A DNA stretch of 64,000 nucleotides from Vibrio ponticus (GTDB taxonomy: Bacteria > Pseudomonadota > Gammaproteobacteria > Enterobacterales > Vibrionaceae). Where the stretch lies: NCBI RefSeq assembly GCF_009938225.1, contig NZ_AP019657.1, positions 1,922,001-1,986,000 of the forward strand, in the 5' to 3' direction. Every line of letters begins with the position of its first letter. Position 1 is the first letter of the stretch. Both the position numbers and the translations under genes were made by a program. Below, one piece after another: positions 1 to 8,387 of this stretch. The notes under the pieces were generated by a model. The model was not told the origin of the DNA. It saw only the letters and a list, made by a program, of their open reading frames with translations, and searched no databases.

Positions 1-16
1 CATCGAGTGTGTTGGG

Positions 17-1360
17 TTAGAAATCGAGTCCCAGCTCATCCAACAATTCATCGTCTTTCTTGCTGAATACTGATTTCTTCTCTTGTTCTGCTTTTAGCGC
101 CGCTTCACGAGCCATCTCTTGTCTGTCCATGATTCTAAAGAACGGGTAGTAACAGAAGAATGAGGCGACAATCTGTATTGCTTGAACAAATGGCGTCTTC
201 CAGTCAAAGCTTGTTAAGTAACCTTCAAAGAACAATGGTAGATACGGTGGATCAAAGAACGGTTTCGCTAAGAAGCCATATTTCATCAATACCAGTGGGA
301 AGATACCAATCAGCGAACCACCCAGTACGAACGGGATAAATAGAATCGGGTTCAAGATAATTGGCGCACCAAATAGCACTGGTTCGTTAATACCAAACAA
401 ACTTGGCACTAAAGAAACCTGACCAACCTTGCGGTAGCGTTGAGTTTTCGCAATCAACATCGCGATAACCAGACCTAAAGTAACACCTGACCCTGTAAAG
501 TTAACGAACGCTGAGAACGTACCACCAGTAACAAAGTGAGTCAGTTCAACGCCTGCCGTTTTCGCGGCAATGTTTTCAGAAAGATATTGCACGAAGATTG
601 GCGATAGGATCGGGCTTAATACTGCTGAGTGGATACCAAAGAACCAGAACAACAGACGTAGCATGATCACAAACCACACCACCCATAGGTTATCCAAACT
701 ACCTACCACTGGCGCAAGCACTTGCATTAGGATTTCAGGCAGTAGCAAACCACCCGTCCACTCCGCAATAAAGTAACGCGCAGAGACAAACAGCACTGCA
801 ATAAATGCGGTCGGCGTGATCAGTTCAAATGAGCTAGATACGAAGTCTGGCACACCCTCTGGCATTCTGATCACCAGTCTCTTTTCGGTAAAGAAACGAT
901 AGATTTCCACACTGGCAATCGCGACAAATATCGCTGTAAATAGACCTTTTGAGTCAAAGAAGCGAATATCTAACGAACCATCTGGGTTGACCGAAGTGGT
1001 CATGATCAAATAAGCAAAAAGGGATAAGGCAACCGCACCCACTGTATATATTTTGTAGCCTTCACTCAAAAAGTAAGCAATTGCTATCACAGTGTAAATG
1101 GCGATAAAACCAAGTGAAAATTTAATTAAAAGATCGATAAGATAAGTGTTATTAATAAACCATTCTTGCACTGCTGCCGAATCAGAAAATACGTTTTTCA
1201 GTGCTTTTAATGGGTAAGCCATTGAACCTAATAATAGGATTGGCGTTAATACCACCATGCCTTTTTTAACGGCACTAAGATGGACTTGTTTATCTATTTT
1301 CTCTGCAATCGGCAATAATATTTTGCTGAGCAGTTTTTCAAAAGAGGCGAATAGGCTCAT
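17..1360 (-). CDS. PTS lactose/cellobiose-type IIC membrane permease
   Basis: Membrane channel subunit (EIIC) of a lactose/N,N'-diacetylchitobiose/cellobiose-family phosphotransferase system; it carries the sugar inward while IIB phosphorylates it. The 447-residue protein is hydrophobic along most of its length with about ten membrane segments and contains the family-typical stretches GSGVTLGL and FGINEPVLFG (the substrate-site loop around the NEP motif). I chose the ATG at 1360 because AAGG lies 6-7 nt upstream; an ATG five codons earlier has no ribosome site. It follows the IIB gene in the same direction with about 70 nt between them, so they probably share a transcript. The exact sugar cannot be read from the sequence; chitobiose or cellobiose is most likely. 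Confidence 0.92.
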   Translation of the reverse strand: MSLFASFEKLLSKILLPIAEKIDKQVHLSAVKKGMVVLTPILLLGSMAYPLKALKNVFSDSAAVQEWFINNTYLIDLLIKFSLGFIAIYTVIAIAYFLSEGYKIYTVGAVALSLFAYLIMTTSVNPDGSLDIRFFDSKGLFTAIFVAIASVEIYRFFTEKRLVIRMPEGVPDFVSSSFELITPTAFIAVLFVSARYFIAEWTGGLLLPEILMQVLAPVVGSLDNLWVVWFVIMLRLLFWFFGIHSAVLSPILSPIFVQYLSENIAAKTAGVELTHFVTGGTFSAFVNFTGSGVTLGLVIAMLIAKTQRYRKVGQVSLVPSLFGINEPVLFGAPIILNPILFIPFVLGGSLIGIFPLVLMKYGFLAKPFFDPPYLPLFFEGYLTSFDWKTPFVQAIQIVASFFCYYPFFRIMDRQEMAREAALKAEQEKKSVFSKKDDELLDELGLDF

Positions 1361-1432
1361 ATACGTAACCTTCATTCATTATAATAAGTAACACCTGCGT
1401 GTATCCGCAGGTGGTAGGGAGAGAGGTAAAAC

Positions 1433-1774
1433 TTAGTCAACCAGGCTCATTTGGTGCTTTTTATGGGCAAGTAGTGCTTGCTTAAGCACCGTCGCTCCAT
1501 CCATTGCACCGTAAATTTCGGCTGATAGTAGAACTGATGGTTTGTTATTTTCTAAAGCTGCCGCTTCAATGTTTTTATATTTGTGGCTTAGCTGAGGACC
1601 TACCAAGATCACATCAAAGTTATTAATTTTTTCTGACAGGCGATCAACTGAAATAGCTTCAAGTGTAAAATCTTCAATATTCAGCATTTGACTACCATTG
1701 ATGGTTTTCTTCATTTCTTCCATCATCATCGTGGTTGAAAAACCGCCAGCACAAACTAATAAAATATTCATCAT
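1433..1774 (-). CDS. PTS lactose/cellobiose-type IIB phosphocarrier
   Basis: Cytoplasmic IIB component that takes phosphate from IIA on a cysteine and gives it to the incoming sugar. The N terminus reads MMNILLVCAGGFST: the P-loop-like Cys (residue 8) followed by AGGFST is the phosphorylation site of this IIB family. The frame stays open for 21 more codons upstream, but AAAGGG lies a few nt before the ATG-ATG at 1774/1771 and the family normally begins just ahead of the NILLVC strand, so I start at 1774 (1771 equally possible). First gene of the leftward IIB-IIC unit, reading away from the 15-bp palindrome at 1839-1875. Confidence 0.9.
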   Translation of the reverse strand: MMNILLVCAGGFSTTMMMEEMKKTINGSQMLNIEDFTLEAISVDRLSEKINNFDVILVGPQLSHKYKNIEAAALENNKPSVLLSAEIYGAMDGATVLKQALLAHKKHQMSLVD

Positions 1775-1838
1775 ACAGCCCTTTGTTTTCATATTTGAGT
1801 ACGGGCTAATTAACAAACATTTACTTACATTCGTCAAC

Positions 1839-1875
1839 GAAACTTGATTTCACTGATATTGTGAAATCAAGTTTC
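1839..1875. promoter_or_regulatory. Perfect 15-bp inverted repeat in divergent PTS promoter region
   Basis: GAAACTTGATTTCAC (1839-1853), a 7-nt spacer, then its exact reverse complement GTGAAATCAAGTTTC (1861-1875). It lies between the IIB-IIC unit reading left and the IIA gene reading right. A related half-site, ATCAAGTGAAAT, occurs again at about 1911-1922 just ahead of IIA. The position suits a shared operator; a hairpin in the IIA leader (a loose T-run follows) is the alternative. Confidence 0.6.
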
Positions 1876-1937
1876 ATCGCTTTTTAATTCGCTTCTGCTA
1901 ATGTGCAACCATCAAGTGAAATCCAAGGAACATCCCC

Positions 1938-2294
1938 ATGAGCAACTCTCAAGAAATGAATGAAGAATTCGAAAAAATCATAATCTCTATCGTTAGTTAT
2001 TCTGGCGAAGCGAAGGGCTATGCTTATGAAGCTTTAACGCTGTCTGAAGAAGGCAAATTTGAAGAAGCGGCAGCTATGATGGAGCAGTGCAACGTCAGCG
2101 TGCGCAAAGCACATGAAGTACAAACTGACCTGATTCGCCAAGAGATCAGCGGTGAAAAAATCGTCGTGAGTATGATCATGGTACACGCACAAGATCACCT
2201 GATGACCACGCTATCTGAACGCGAACTCATCCGTAAAATGATTGAACAAAACCGTCGCCTATACAAATTAGAACAAGCATTGCTGAACCAATAA
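1938..2294 (+). CDS. PTS lactose/cellobiose-type IIA phosphocarrier
   Basis: Soluble helical IIA component that passes phosphate from HPr to IIB. The 118-residue protein has the family signature VHAQDHLMT near its C-terminal third: His83 is the expected phosphorylation site, with Asp86 and His87 positioned as in the trimeric LacA/ChbA fold. The start is supported by AAGGAA seven nt upstream. It is transcribed away from IIB and IIC, an unusual split, since these three subunits are often co-directional. No phospho-beta-glucosidase lies next to it here; the following gene is a PLP lyase. Confidence 0.93.
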   Translation: MSNSQEMNEEFEKIIISIVSYSGEAKGYAYEALTLSEEGKFEEAAAMMEQCNVSVRKAHEVQTDLIRQEISGEKIVVSMIMVHAQDHLMTTLSERELIRKMIEQNRRLYKLEQALLNQ

Positions 2295-2336
2295 ACAACC
2301 TTTCCCCCAAAGGTTTGTCGCTCCTGCAGTAATGCC

Positions 2337-2360
2337 GACGTGGCGTTTACACGCCACGTC
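2337..2360 (+). terminator. Strong hairpin between IIA and the aminotransferase
   Basis: GACGTGGCGT (2337-2346), TTAC loop, ACGCCACGTC (2351-2360): a perfect 10-bp GC-rich stem about 40 nt after the IIA stop and 43 nt before the next start. There is no clean T-run, so it may be an attenuator or an mRNA 3'-end stabiliser rather than a full terminator. Confidence 0.5.
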
Positions 2361-2403
2361 TCCCTCAGGTTTATTTGGATATGGTTTAATTTGGAACTGC
2401 GCA

Positions 2404-3588
2404 ATGAGTTTTGATTTTTCTGCCCCTACCTGCCGCCTTAATAGCTATTCAACCCAATGGGATTACGTCAGTGACCGTTTTGGCGCTGCTGATCTTTTGC
2501 CATTCACTATTTCCGACATGGATTTCGCGGCGGCACCTTGTATTACCGCAGCACTGCAAAAACGCTTAGATCACGGGATCTTTGGTTACAGTCGTTGGAA
2601 TCATGATGACTTTAAACAGGCGATTTGCCATTGGTTTCGCAGCGAATATAACGCCAATTTAGATCCAGAAAACTTGGTTTATGGACCTTCTGTCATCTAT
2701 ATCGTCGCGAAACTCATTCAGCTCTGGTCTGCTCCTGATGATGGAGTGCTGTTTTTCGACCCAGCTTATGATGCCTTTCGTCCACTGATAGAGAGCGCCA
2801 ATCGCCAAGCATTGGCAAGTCCACTCACTTACGTCGAAAATGGTGAAAACAGCGGCTATCAAGTCGATTGGCAACACTTCACCACACAAGCGGAAGATCC
2901 GCGTTGTAAAGTGCTGCTACTCTGTAACCCGCACAACCCAACTGGCAAGGTTTGGTCGCGAGAAGAACTCAAGAAAATTGCCGAGATAGCCAAGCGTAAT
3001 CAGCTCAAAGTGATCAGTGATGATATCCATATGGATATCTGCTTTACTCCGTATAACCCCTGGGTAGAAGTCGCCTGTGACGATCAATGGGCAATCGTCA
3101 GCTCTGCATCGAAATCATTTAACATTCCCGCGTTAACGGGCGCGTATGCGGCGATAGCGTGTGAAGAAACCAAGCAAGCCTATCTCAATATTCTTAAACA
3201 AACGGAAGGGTTATCGTCACCCGCGATTCTTGGGGTGATTGCCACTATGGCGGCTTATCGCGAAGGTGCACCTTGGCTACATGCACTGAAAGAATATCTG
3301 CACGGTAATTTGCAGTGGGTAACCGAGCGTCTCAATCAAGAATTTCCACAGCTTAACTTGCATGTACCGCAAGGGACCTATCTAGCATGGCTGGATTTAA
3401 CACCGCTCAATATCGATATGGATAAACTGCAACACGCACTTATCCACCAGCAGAAAATTGCCATCATGCGCGGCGATTGCTACGGTCCACTTGGCATCAA
3501 CCATTTAAGATTAAACGTGGGTTGCCAGCGGGAAAAAGTCGAGCGTGGCGTAGAAGGTTTGATTAAAGCCATTCACTCATTAAATTGA
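2404..3588 (+). CDS. MalY/PatB-type PLP-dependent C-S lyase (class I/II aminotransferase fold)
   Basis: Cytoplasmic pyridoxal-phosphate enzyme of the MalY/PatB family, which splits cystathionine and related thioethers to pyruvate, ammonia and a thiol; some members also act as regulators (E. coli MalY represses MalT). The 394 residues show the N-terminal FTISDMDF, the CNPHNPTGK cofactor region (174-182), SDDIHMD (205-211) and the PLP lysine in SSASKSFN (Lys237). I start at the ATG at 2404, with GGAA 8 nt upstream, which matches the family N terminus; an upstream ATG falls in the hairpin. The place after a PTS IIA gene recalls MalY beside a sugar PTS. Native substrate unknown. Confidence 0.88.
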   Translation: MSFDFSAPTCRLNSYSTQWDYVSDRFGAADLLPFTISDMDFAAAPCITAALQKRLDHGIFGYSRWNHDDFKQAICHWFRSEYNANLDPENLVYGPSVIYIVAKLIQLWSAPDDGVLFFDPAYDAFRPLIESANRQALASPLTYVENGENSGYQVDWQHFTTQAEDPRCKVLLLCNPHNPTGKVWSREELKKIAEIAKRNQLKVISDDIHMDICFTPYNPWVEVACDDQWAIVSSASKSFNIPALTGAYAAIACEETKQAYLNILKQTEGLSSPAILGVIATMAAYREGAPWLHALKEYLHGNLQWVTERLNQEFPQLNLHVPQGTYLAWLDLTPLNIDMDKLQHALIHQQKIAIMRGDCYGPLGINHLRLNVGCQREKVERGVEGLIKAIHSLN

Positions 3589-3624
3589 ACTGCACTCCCT
3601 TACAAAGCCGTCCAATTAATGACA

Positions 3625-3664
3625 AAAGGCACAAAATAAGCGAATATTTTGTGCCTTTGTTTTT
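3625..3664 (+). terminator. Rho-independent terminator of the C-S lyase gene
   Basis: AAAGGCACAAAATA (3625-3638), 6-nt loop, TATTTTGTGCCTTT (3645-3658), followed by a T-rich tail. It sits between the lyase gene and the convergent outer-membrane protein gene and may work in both directions. Confidence 0.8.
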
Positions 3665-3675
3665 GCTATCTGGCA

Positions 3676-4269
3676 TTAAAACGCGTAGCGGATACCGAGA
3701 TAAAAGCCATCTAAAGTAACATCTAGCCAATCGATATCGGCATAAGCCCAGCGATAGCCTGCACTTAAATCGATATTTTTATTAAGTCGTGTGCCTATTT
3801 CAGCACCCGCTTGGAAGGTACTCTCTGTCTCAGAACCTGAATAAACTGTGTTATCAGTACGATATTTTAAGTCAAAGTTAACGACCCCAATTCCAACCAT
3901 GGGTGCTAGATACACGTTACCAAAATTGTATTCAACGAATAACTTGGCTTTTGCGTTAACAAAAAGTCCTTGCCCGTCTACATCCAGATCGTAAATTGAT
4001 GCTCGACCATAATGACGATATTCGAGCTCCAAGCTCGGTTTGACCACATTATGGGTATTAAACTCATACCCACCAACCAAACTCACGCCAACGTTGGCAC
4101 TATCGTCAAAGGTGTGACCGCGCGCTTTGAGCTTAGTTGAACCGCCAACGACAACATCTGCACCAAGGTAAAATTGATCGCCAGAGGCATGTAAAAAGTT
4201 ATCTTGAGCATAAAGACATGGAGAAATGACCAGCAAAGAGCAGGCAAACTTACGTACTATTCTTTTCAT
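3676..4269 (-). CDS. Outer-membrane beta-barrel protein
   Basis: Probable small barrel protein of the outer membrane. The 197-residue precursor starts with a signal peptide (MKRIVRKFACSLLVISPCLYAQ, cut after the Ala of YAQ or near it) and continues as alternating polar/hydrophobic beta strands such as YLGADVVVGG, VSLVGGYEF and FYLGIRYAF. It ends on an aromatic residue (Phe), the usual signal for outer-membrane insertion. It resembles the eight-strand OmpA-transmembrane/Opa-like class, but no specific function can be assigned. It is transcribed alone, convergent with the preceding lyase gene. Confidence 0.72.
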   Translation of the reverse strand: MKRIVRKFACSLLVISPCLYAQDNFLHASGDQFYLGADVVVGGSTKLKARGHTFDDSANVGVSLVGGYEFNTHNVVKPSLELEYRHYGRASIYDLDVDGQGLFVNAKAKLFVEYNFGNVYLAPMVGIGVVNFDLKYRTDNTVYSGSETESTFQAGAEIGTRLNKNIDLSAGYRWAYADIDWLDVTLDGFYLGIRYAF

Positions 4270-4476
4270 TTAACGCAATCCATTAAATTAAACAAAACAT
4301 CGTCTGCTACTTTAACCGATAAAATCATAACCTTCAGAATCGATTATGCTTTCCTTGATACAAGCGAGATTTGTCGCGTAGTTAAATGACAGATGTGACA
4401 GTTAAATTTATAAACTTTGTTGCTATTATCTCTATCGACAACTCATCAACTCCCCCATAACACGCAGTAAAATAAC

Positions 4477-4507
4477 AAAACCCAGCAGTTTGACACCACT
4501 GGGTTTT
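4477..4507 (-). terminator. Terminator after gabT
   Basis: AAAACCCAG (4477-4485) pairs with CTGGGTTTT (4499-4507). Read on the minus strand the second arm runs into TTTTGTTATTTT, giving a rho-independent terminator downstream of gabT. Confidence 0.75.
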
Positions 4508-4544
4508 GAGTTAGCCAACGTTGATTAGTGAACGAGACGAAGCT

Positions 4545-5816
4545 TTAAACCAGTTCTAGGATGATTTTTTCTAGCTTGTCTAATCCTTCATTGAGGATTT
4601 CAGACTCGATTGTCAGTGCCGGTAGCAAACGGATTACGTTCGCTTTCACCCCACATGACAGCAAGATCACGCCATTTTCCTGCGCTTTACCAATAATCGC
4701 TTTAGTCAAATCTTGTAGCGGCTGACCCGTTTGCGGATCAGTAAACTCAATTGCCATCATTGCGCCATGCGTACGCACCTGACCGATCTGCGGTACCGTT
4801 TGCTGCAACTTAGTCATACGTGCATTCACGATTTCACCAATGCCATTGGCTTTGGCACACAAGTCTTCCTCTTCGATAATCTTAAGCACTTCAAGACCTG
4901 CCACACACCCCATTGGTGAACCGGCATAAGTGCCGCCTAGACCACCAGCTGGTGCTGAATCCATTACCTCAGCTTTACCGACGACAGCGGAAATTGGGAA
5001 ACCGCCGGCAATACCTTTCGCTAACGTCATCATATCCGGCTCAATACCCAAATGCTCTGTGGCAAACATCTTACCGGTACGAGCAAAGCCCGCTTGGATT
5101 TCATCGGCAATCAACATGATGCCGTGCTTATCACAAATTTGACGTAGTGCTTGAGCAAACTCTGCTGGCGCTTTATAGAAACCACCCTCACCTTGCACAG
5201 GTTCAAAGATAATCGCTGCCACACGTGAGGCTTCAATATCGCATGTAAAGAGATCTTCAAGCGCTTGTAGACTCTGTTCAACACTCACACCGTGGAACTC
5301 ATTTGGGTATGGTGCGTGGAACACTTCACCAGGGAACGGACCAAAACTCGCTTTATACGGCGCAACCTTACCAGTAAGTGCCATCGTTAAATTGGTACGA
5401 CCATGGAAAGCACCTTTAAACGCAATCACACCACTGCGACCAGTATGCGCACGCGCCACTTTGACCGCATTTTCGACCGCTTCTGCGCCTGTGGTTAAGA
5501 AAATCGCTTTCTTTTCAGACTCACCTGGGGCAATTTCTGTCAGCTTTTCTGCCAGTTCAACAAACGACTCATATGGCGTAACTAGCGCACAAGTATGGGA
5601 AAAGTTATCCAGCTGAGCCTTAACCGCTTCAGTAATGCGCTTATTAGAGTGACCGGTGTTGTTTACCGCGATACCCGCGGCAAAATCGATATAGCGATTG
5701 CCTTCGACATCCCAAATTAACGCGTTTTCTGCTTTAGCGACATAAATTGGGTAGAGCGCGCCCATACCGTTAGAAAATGCCTGACTTCTTCTCTGGTGCA
5801 GTTGTTGGTTGGTCAT
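4545..5816 (-). CDS. gabT: 4-aminobutyrate / 5-aminovalerate aminotransferase
   Basis: Class III PLP aminotransferase that moves the omega-amino group of GABA (or 5-aminovalerate) to 2-oxoglutarate, giving succinate (or glutarate) semialdehyde. The 423-residue length is right for GabT. Visible motifs: [15 protein letters not shown] (108-122), [20 protein letters not shown], the PLP Asp in [10 protein letters not shown] (Asp238) and the Schiff-base lysine in [11 protein letters not shown] (Lys267). AAGGAA precedes the ATG by 6 nt. In this window the downstream aldehyde dehydrogenase plus glutarate hydroxylase and L-2-hydroxyglutarate oxidase point to a lysine/cadaverine-derived 5-aminovalerate role as well as GABA use. 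Confidence 0.93.
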   Translation of the reverse strand: MTNQQLHQRRSQAFSNGMGALYPIYVAKAENALIWDVEGNRYIDFAAGIAVNNTGHSNKRITEAVKAQLDNFSHTCALVTPYESFVELAEKLTEIAPGESEKKAIFLTTGAEAVENAVKVARAHTGRSGVIAFKGAFHGRTNLTMALTGKVAPYKASFGPFPGEVFHAPYPNEFHGVSVEQSLQALEDLFTCDIEASRVAAIIFEPVQGEGGFYKAPAEFAQALRQICDKHGIMLIADEIQAGFARTGKMFATEHLGIEPDMMTLAKGIAGGFPISAVVGKAEVMDSAPAGGLGGTYAGSPMGCVAGLEVLKIIEEEDLCAKANGIGEIVNARMTKLQQTVPQIGQVRTHGAMMAIEFTDPQTGQPLQDLTKAIIGKAQENGVILLSCGVKANVIRLLPALTIESEILNEGLDKLEKIILELV

Positions 5817-5925
5817 TGTCTATTCCTTGAGTTTGTGAGTGTACCTCCGCCAGGAATTACTCCCTTTGGCAGCTTAACTTTATGTTTATGGTTATGATTA
5901 TGTGCGCCGTTTGGCGCGAGATTAA

Positions 5926-6363
5926 TTAACTGGGATCATCTTTGACGACAAACACCGAGCAATGAGAATGGCGCACAATTTTGGCGGCATTTGAGCCAAG
6001 AAAATATGAACGCAACTTGGGCTTGGCAGATGCCATTACAATCGCATCCACTTGAGAACGTTTGGCTTGCAGTACCACTTCATCGAATACCACGCCATTG
6101 CGTACAATCGCCTTACCGCGGTGCTGCTTGGGTACATACATCTCAAGCATGGTTTGCACACTGTCAAAGGCGCTTTTATGCTGCTCAGAAAAAGCACTGC
6201 CGGAAGCGGTTGGCACCATACTGTGGTGAACTTTCGCCTCATCAACGTAGAGCATGTCGATAACACCATGTTCATCAATTAATTTAAGCGCCATATCGAC
6301 CTCTTTTTTCACCACATCAGGGTAGACAAGGTCAACGGGCATCAAGATTCGCTTAAGGCTCAT
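5926..6363 (-). CDS. Universal stress protein (UspA fold) linked to a TRAP transporter
   Basis: Small alpha/beta cytoplasmic protein of the UspA family, 145 residues, starting MSLKRILMPVDLVYPD and ending in SHCSVFVVKDD. It begins one nt after the dctM stop, so it is translationally coupled to the TRAP permease. In Halomonas the analogous USP TeaD, encoded with the TeaABC TRAP transporter, is ATP-binding and tunes transport; a similar role is inferred here. Odd point: where ATP-binding members carry glycines in the G-2X-G-9X-G(S/T) motif, this one has ASAKPKLRSYFLGS, keeping only the last GS, so nucleotide binding may be altered. Confidence 0.85.
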   Translation of the reverse strand: MSLKRILMPVDLVYPDVVKKEVDMALKLIDEHGVIDMLYVDEAKVHHSMVPTASGSAFSEQHKSAFDSVQTMLEMYVPKQHRGKAIVRNGVVFDEVVLQAKRSQVDAIVMASAKPKLRSYFLGSNAAKIVRHSHCSVFVVKDDPS

Positions 6364-6364
6364 A

Positions 6365-7687
6365 CTAATTTACTCCCATCACTTTATTCGGTAGCCACAT
6401 CACCACTTCTGGGAACATCATGCACATGATCAGCACACACAGTTTCAAAGCGATAAACGGCAGAATTGAGCGATAAATATCCATCATACTGACACCCGGA
6501 GGCGCGATGCCTTTCAGGTAGAAAAGTGCGAAACCATAAGGAGGGGTTTGTACCGCGATCTCAATATTCAGAATCATCAAAATGCCGAACCAAATAGGGT
6601 CGTAGCCAAGTGAGACAACTATCGGGGTAAACAGTGGTGCACACATCAAAACGATGATCAGCTCGTCGATGATAAAGCCGAGTAGTAACATGATCACTTG
6701 CATCAGAATGATCACCCCAAGCGGAGGCAAACCGAGATCTTGGGTAATTTGCGCCACCATGTTTTGCACGCCACTTAACATGTGGAAGTTACTAAATAGC
6801 GACGCGCCGAGAATGATCCACATCGAGACACTGACCAACATCGCAGTTTCAAAACCCGACGACTTGAACATTTCAAAGCGAAAGCGCTTAAACAGAATCG
6901 CCAAAATAATCGCGCCGACTACCCCTATCGCCCCAGATTCGGTTGGCGTTGCTATACCGGTAATAATGCTGCCCAATACCGCGACAATCAGTAGTAAAGA
7001 AAAGAAACCATCACGGGCTGTTGTGAACTTTTCTTTGCCCGACATTTGGGTTTCACTGCCAGTGCCAAGCGGAGCTTTTTTCGGGTTGAGCTTACAGCTG
7101 ATAATGACGTAAGCCATCAGCAAAACGATCGAGATTAGCGCCGGAATGATCGCAGCAAGGAACATACGCCCCACCGAGTTTTGCGTCGTCGCGGCATACA
7201 TGATCATCGGAATACTCGGCGGGATCAAAATACCCAATCCGCCACCCGCCATGATGACGCCAAGTGCCAGACGTTTATCGTAGCCACGCTCTAACATCGG
7301 CTTCAGGGCGATACTGCCTGAGGTCATAATGCCGGCACCGATGATGCCTACCATCGCGCCAATCATCGAACAGACACCGATAACGCTGACCGCTAAAGAG
7401 CCACGAATACGACCAATCACCATTTGGCTGGCATTAAACATCGCATCGCCAATACCGGAGCGAGTCAGCAACTGTCCCATATAGATATACAGCGGGATAG
7501 CCAGCAGAATAAAGCTAAAGAAATTACTTTCGATGGTGGTCGGCACTAGGTTAAAAATGCCCTCGCCCCAAGTGAGATAACCCATCCCCATCGCGATACC
7601 GCCAAGGGCAAGCCCTACCGGTGCACCCAGTGCAAAACTGGCAAGAATGCAGCCAATGAGCAACAGCGTTAATACTTCAATACTCAT
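6365..7687 (-). CDS. dctM: TRAP transporter large permease (DctM family)
   Basis: Large membrane subunit of a tripartite ATP-independent periplasmic transporter, driving Na+-coupled uptake of the substrate delivered by DctP. The 440-residue protein is almost wholly hydrophobic (about 12 segments), with the family stretches VGLALGGIAMGMGY, GGLGILIPPSIPMIMYA and ATPTESGAIGVVGA. Its start overlaps the DctQ stop by four nt. Placed inside a gabT/gabD/glaH/lhgO block, the substrate is inferred to be a C4-C5 acid or amino acid such as glutarate, 5-aminovalerate or 2-hydroxyglutarate; E. coli uses an unrelated gabP gene in this position. Confidence 0.93.
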   Translation of the reverse strand: MSIEVLTLLLIGCILASFALGAPVGLALGGIAMGMGYLTWGEGIFNLVPTTIESNFFSFILLAIPLYIYMGQLLTRSGIGDAMFNASQMVIGRIRGSLAVSVIGVCSMIGAMVGIIGAGIMTSGSIALKPMLERGYDKRLALGVIMAGGGLGILIPPSIPMIMYAATTQNSVGRMFLAAIIPALISIVLLMAYVIISCKLNPKKAPLGTGSETQMSGKEKFTTARDGFFSLLLIVAVLGSIITGIATPTESGAIGVVGAIILAILFKRFRFEMFKSSGFETAMLVSVSMWIILGASLFSNFHMLSGVQNMVAQITQDLGLPPLGVIILMQVIMLLLGFIIDELIIVLMCAPLFTPIVVSLGYDPIWFGILMILNIEIAVQTPPYGFALFYLKGIAPPGVSMMDIYRSILPFIALKLCVLIMCMMFPEVVMWLPNKVMGVN

Positions 7688-8283
7688 AAATCCCCCGCTT
7701 GTTCGACTAGTGTCTCGGTTTCTTCGCTCTCTTCTGGAGCCTGCTCAATTAACGATTTACCGGTAAACAAGTAGTAAAGGTCTTGCACAATATCGCTGGT
7801 AAATTGGACGATGAACGCGCCGCAAGCCACCACCATCATGACCCAGAAATGCGCCATCGATGGTGCCCATTCAGACTGACGGCGGTAATTAAACTCGACG
7901 GCTTCTTCAAACTTACCCAGTGCCATAATCAGCACCACATAAAGAAAGAAAATCGCCAGCGAGTAAGAAAATAGATTGAACAGTGAACGTACTCGAGCCG
8001 AAACCGATAGGTAGAGCACATCCACATTAATGTGAGCTTTATTTTGTTGGGCTAATGCGCCACCTAGCGCAGCAATATAGCCAAATAAGAAAAGTGATAC
8101 GTCGTATGCCCAAATGGTTGGCGCACCCAGTACATAACGAGAAAAGACTTCAAAAGCGACCGTCGCTGCCAGAATAGGCATTAAGAGCGATGCTGACACA
8201 CCGATCAAATAGATTATCTTGTTCACGCCGCGACAGTACGTTGCTAACACTGTACTCAACATAGACTTCATCCCTAACAGCAT
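7684..8283 (-). CDS. dctQ: TRAP transporter small permease (DctQ family)
   Basis: Small membrane subunit of the TRAP transporter, about 199 residues with four predicted membrane segments and the typical motifs EVFSRYVLGAPTIWAYDVS and LGGALAQQNKAHINVDVL. The start is uncertain: the ATG at 8283 lacks a ribosome site, while the ATG at 8262 has AGGGA eight nt upstream and would give a normal-length protein. It overlaps dctM by four nt and lies 104 nt downstream of dctP, with a GC-rich hairpin between them. Confidence 0.9.
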   Translation of the reverse strand: MLLGMKSMLSTVLATYCRGVNKIIYLIGVSASLLMPILAATVAFEVFSRYVLGAPTIWAYDVSLFLFGYIAALGGALAQQNKAHINVDVLYLSVSARVRSLFNLFSYSLAIFFLYVVLIMALGKFEEAVEFNYRRQSEWAPSMAHFWVMMVVACGAFIVQFTSDIVQDLYYLFTGKSLIEQAPEESEETETLVEQAGDL

Positions 8284-8292
8284 AAAAGGAGG

Positions 8293-8314
8293 AAGGGGGG
8301 ATCCAGCCCCCCTT
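8293..8314 (-). terminator. GC-rich intercistronic hairpin between dctP and dctQ
   Basis: AAGGGGGG (8293-8300) pairs with CCCCCCTT (8307-8314). There is no T-run. Hairpins here are common in TRAP operons and usually protect the abundant dctP message or limit read-through into the permease genes. Confidence 0.6.
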
Positions 8315-8387
8315 ATTGGTGATTCAGCCTGAGGGTCAATCTCGCTTTAAATCACCTGTGTTTTCAACATGGTTTTGTCGATAGTTT

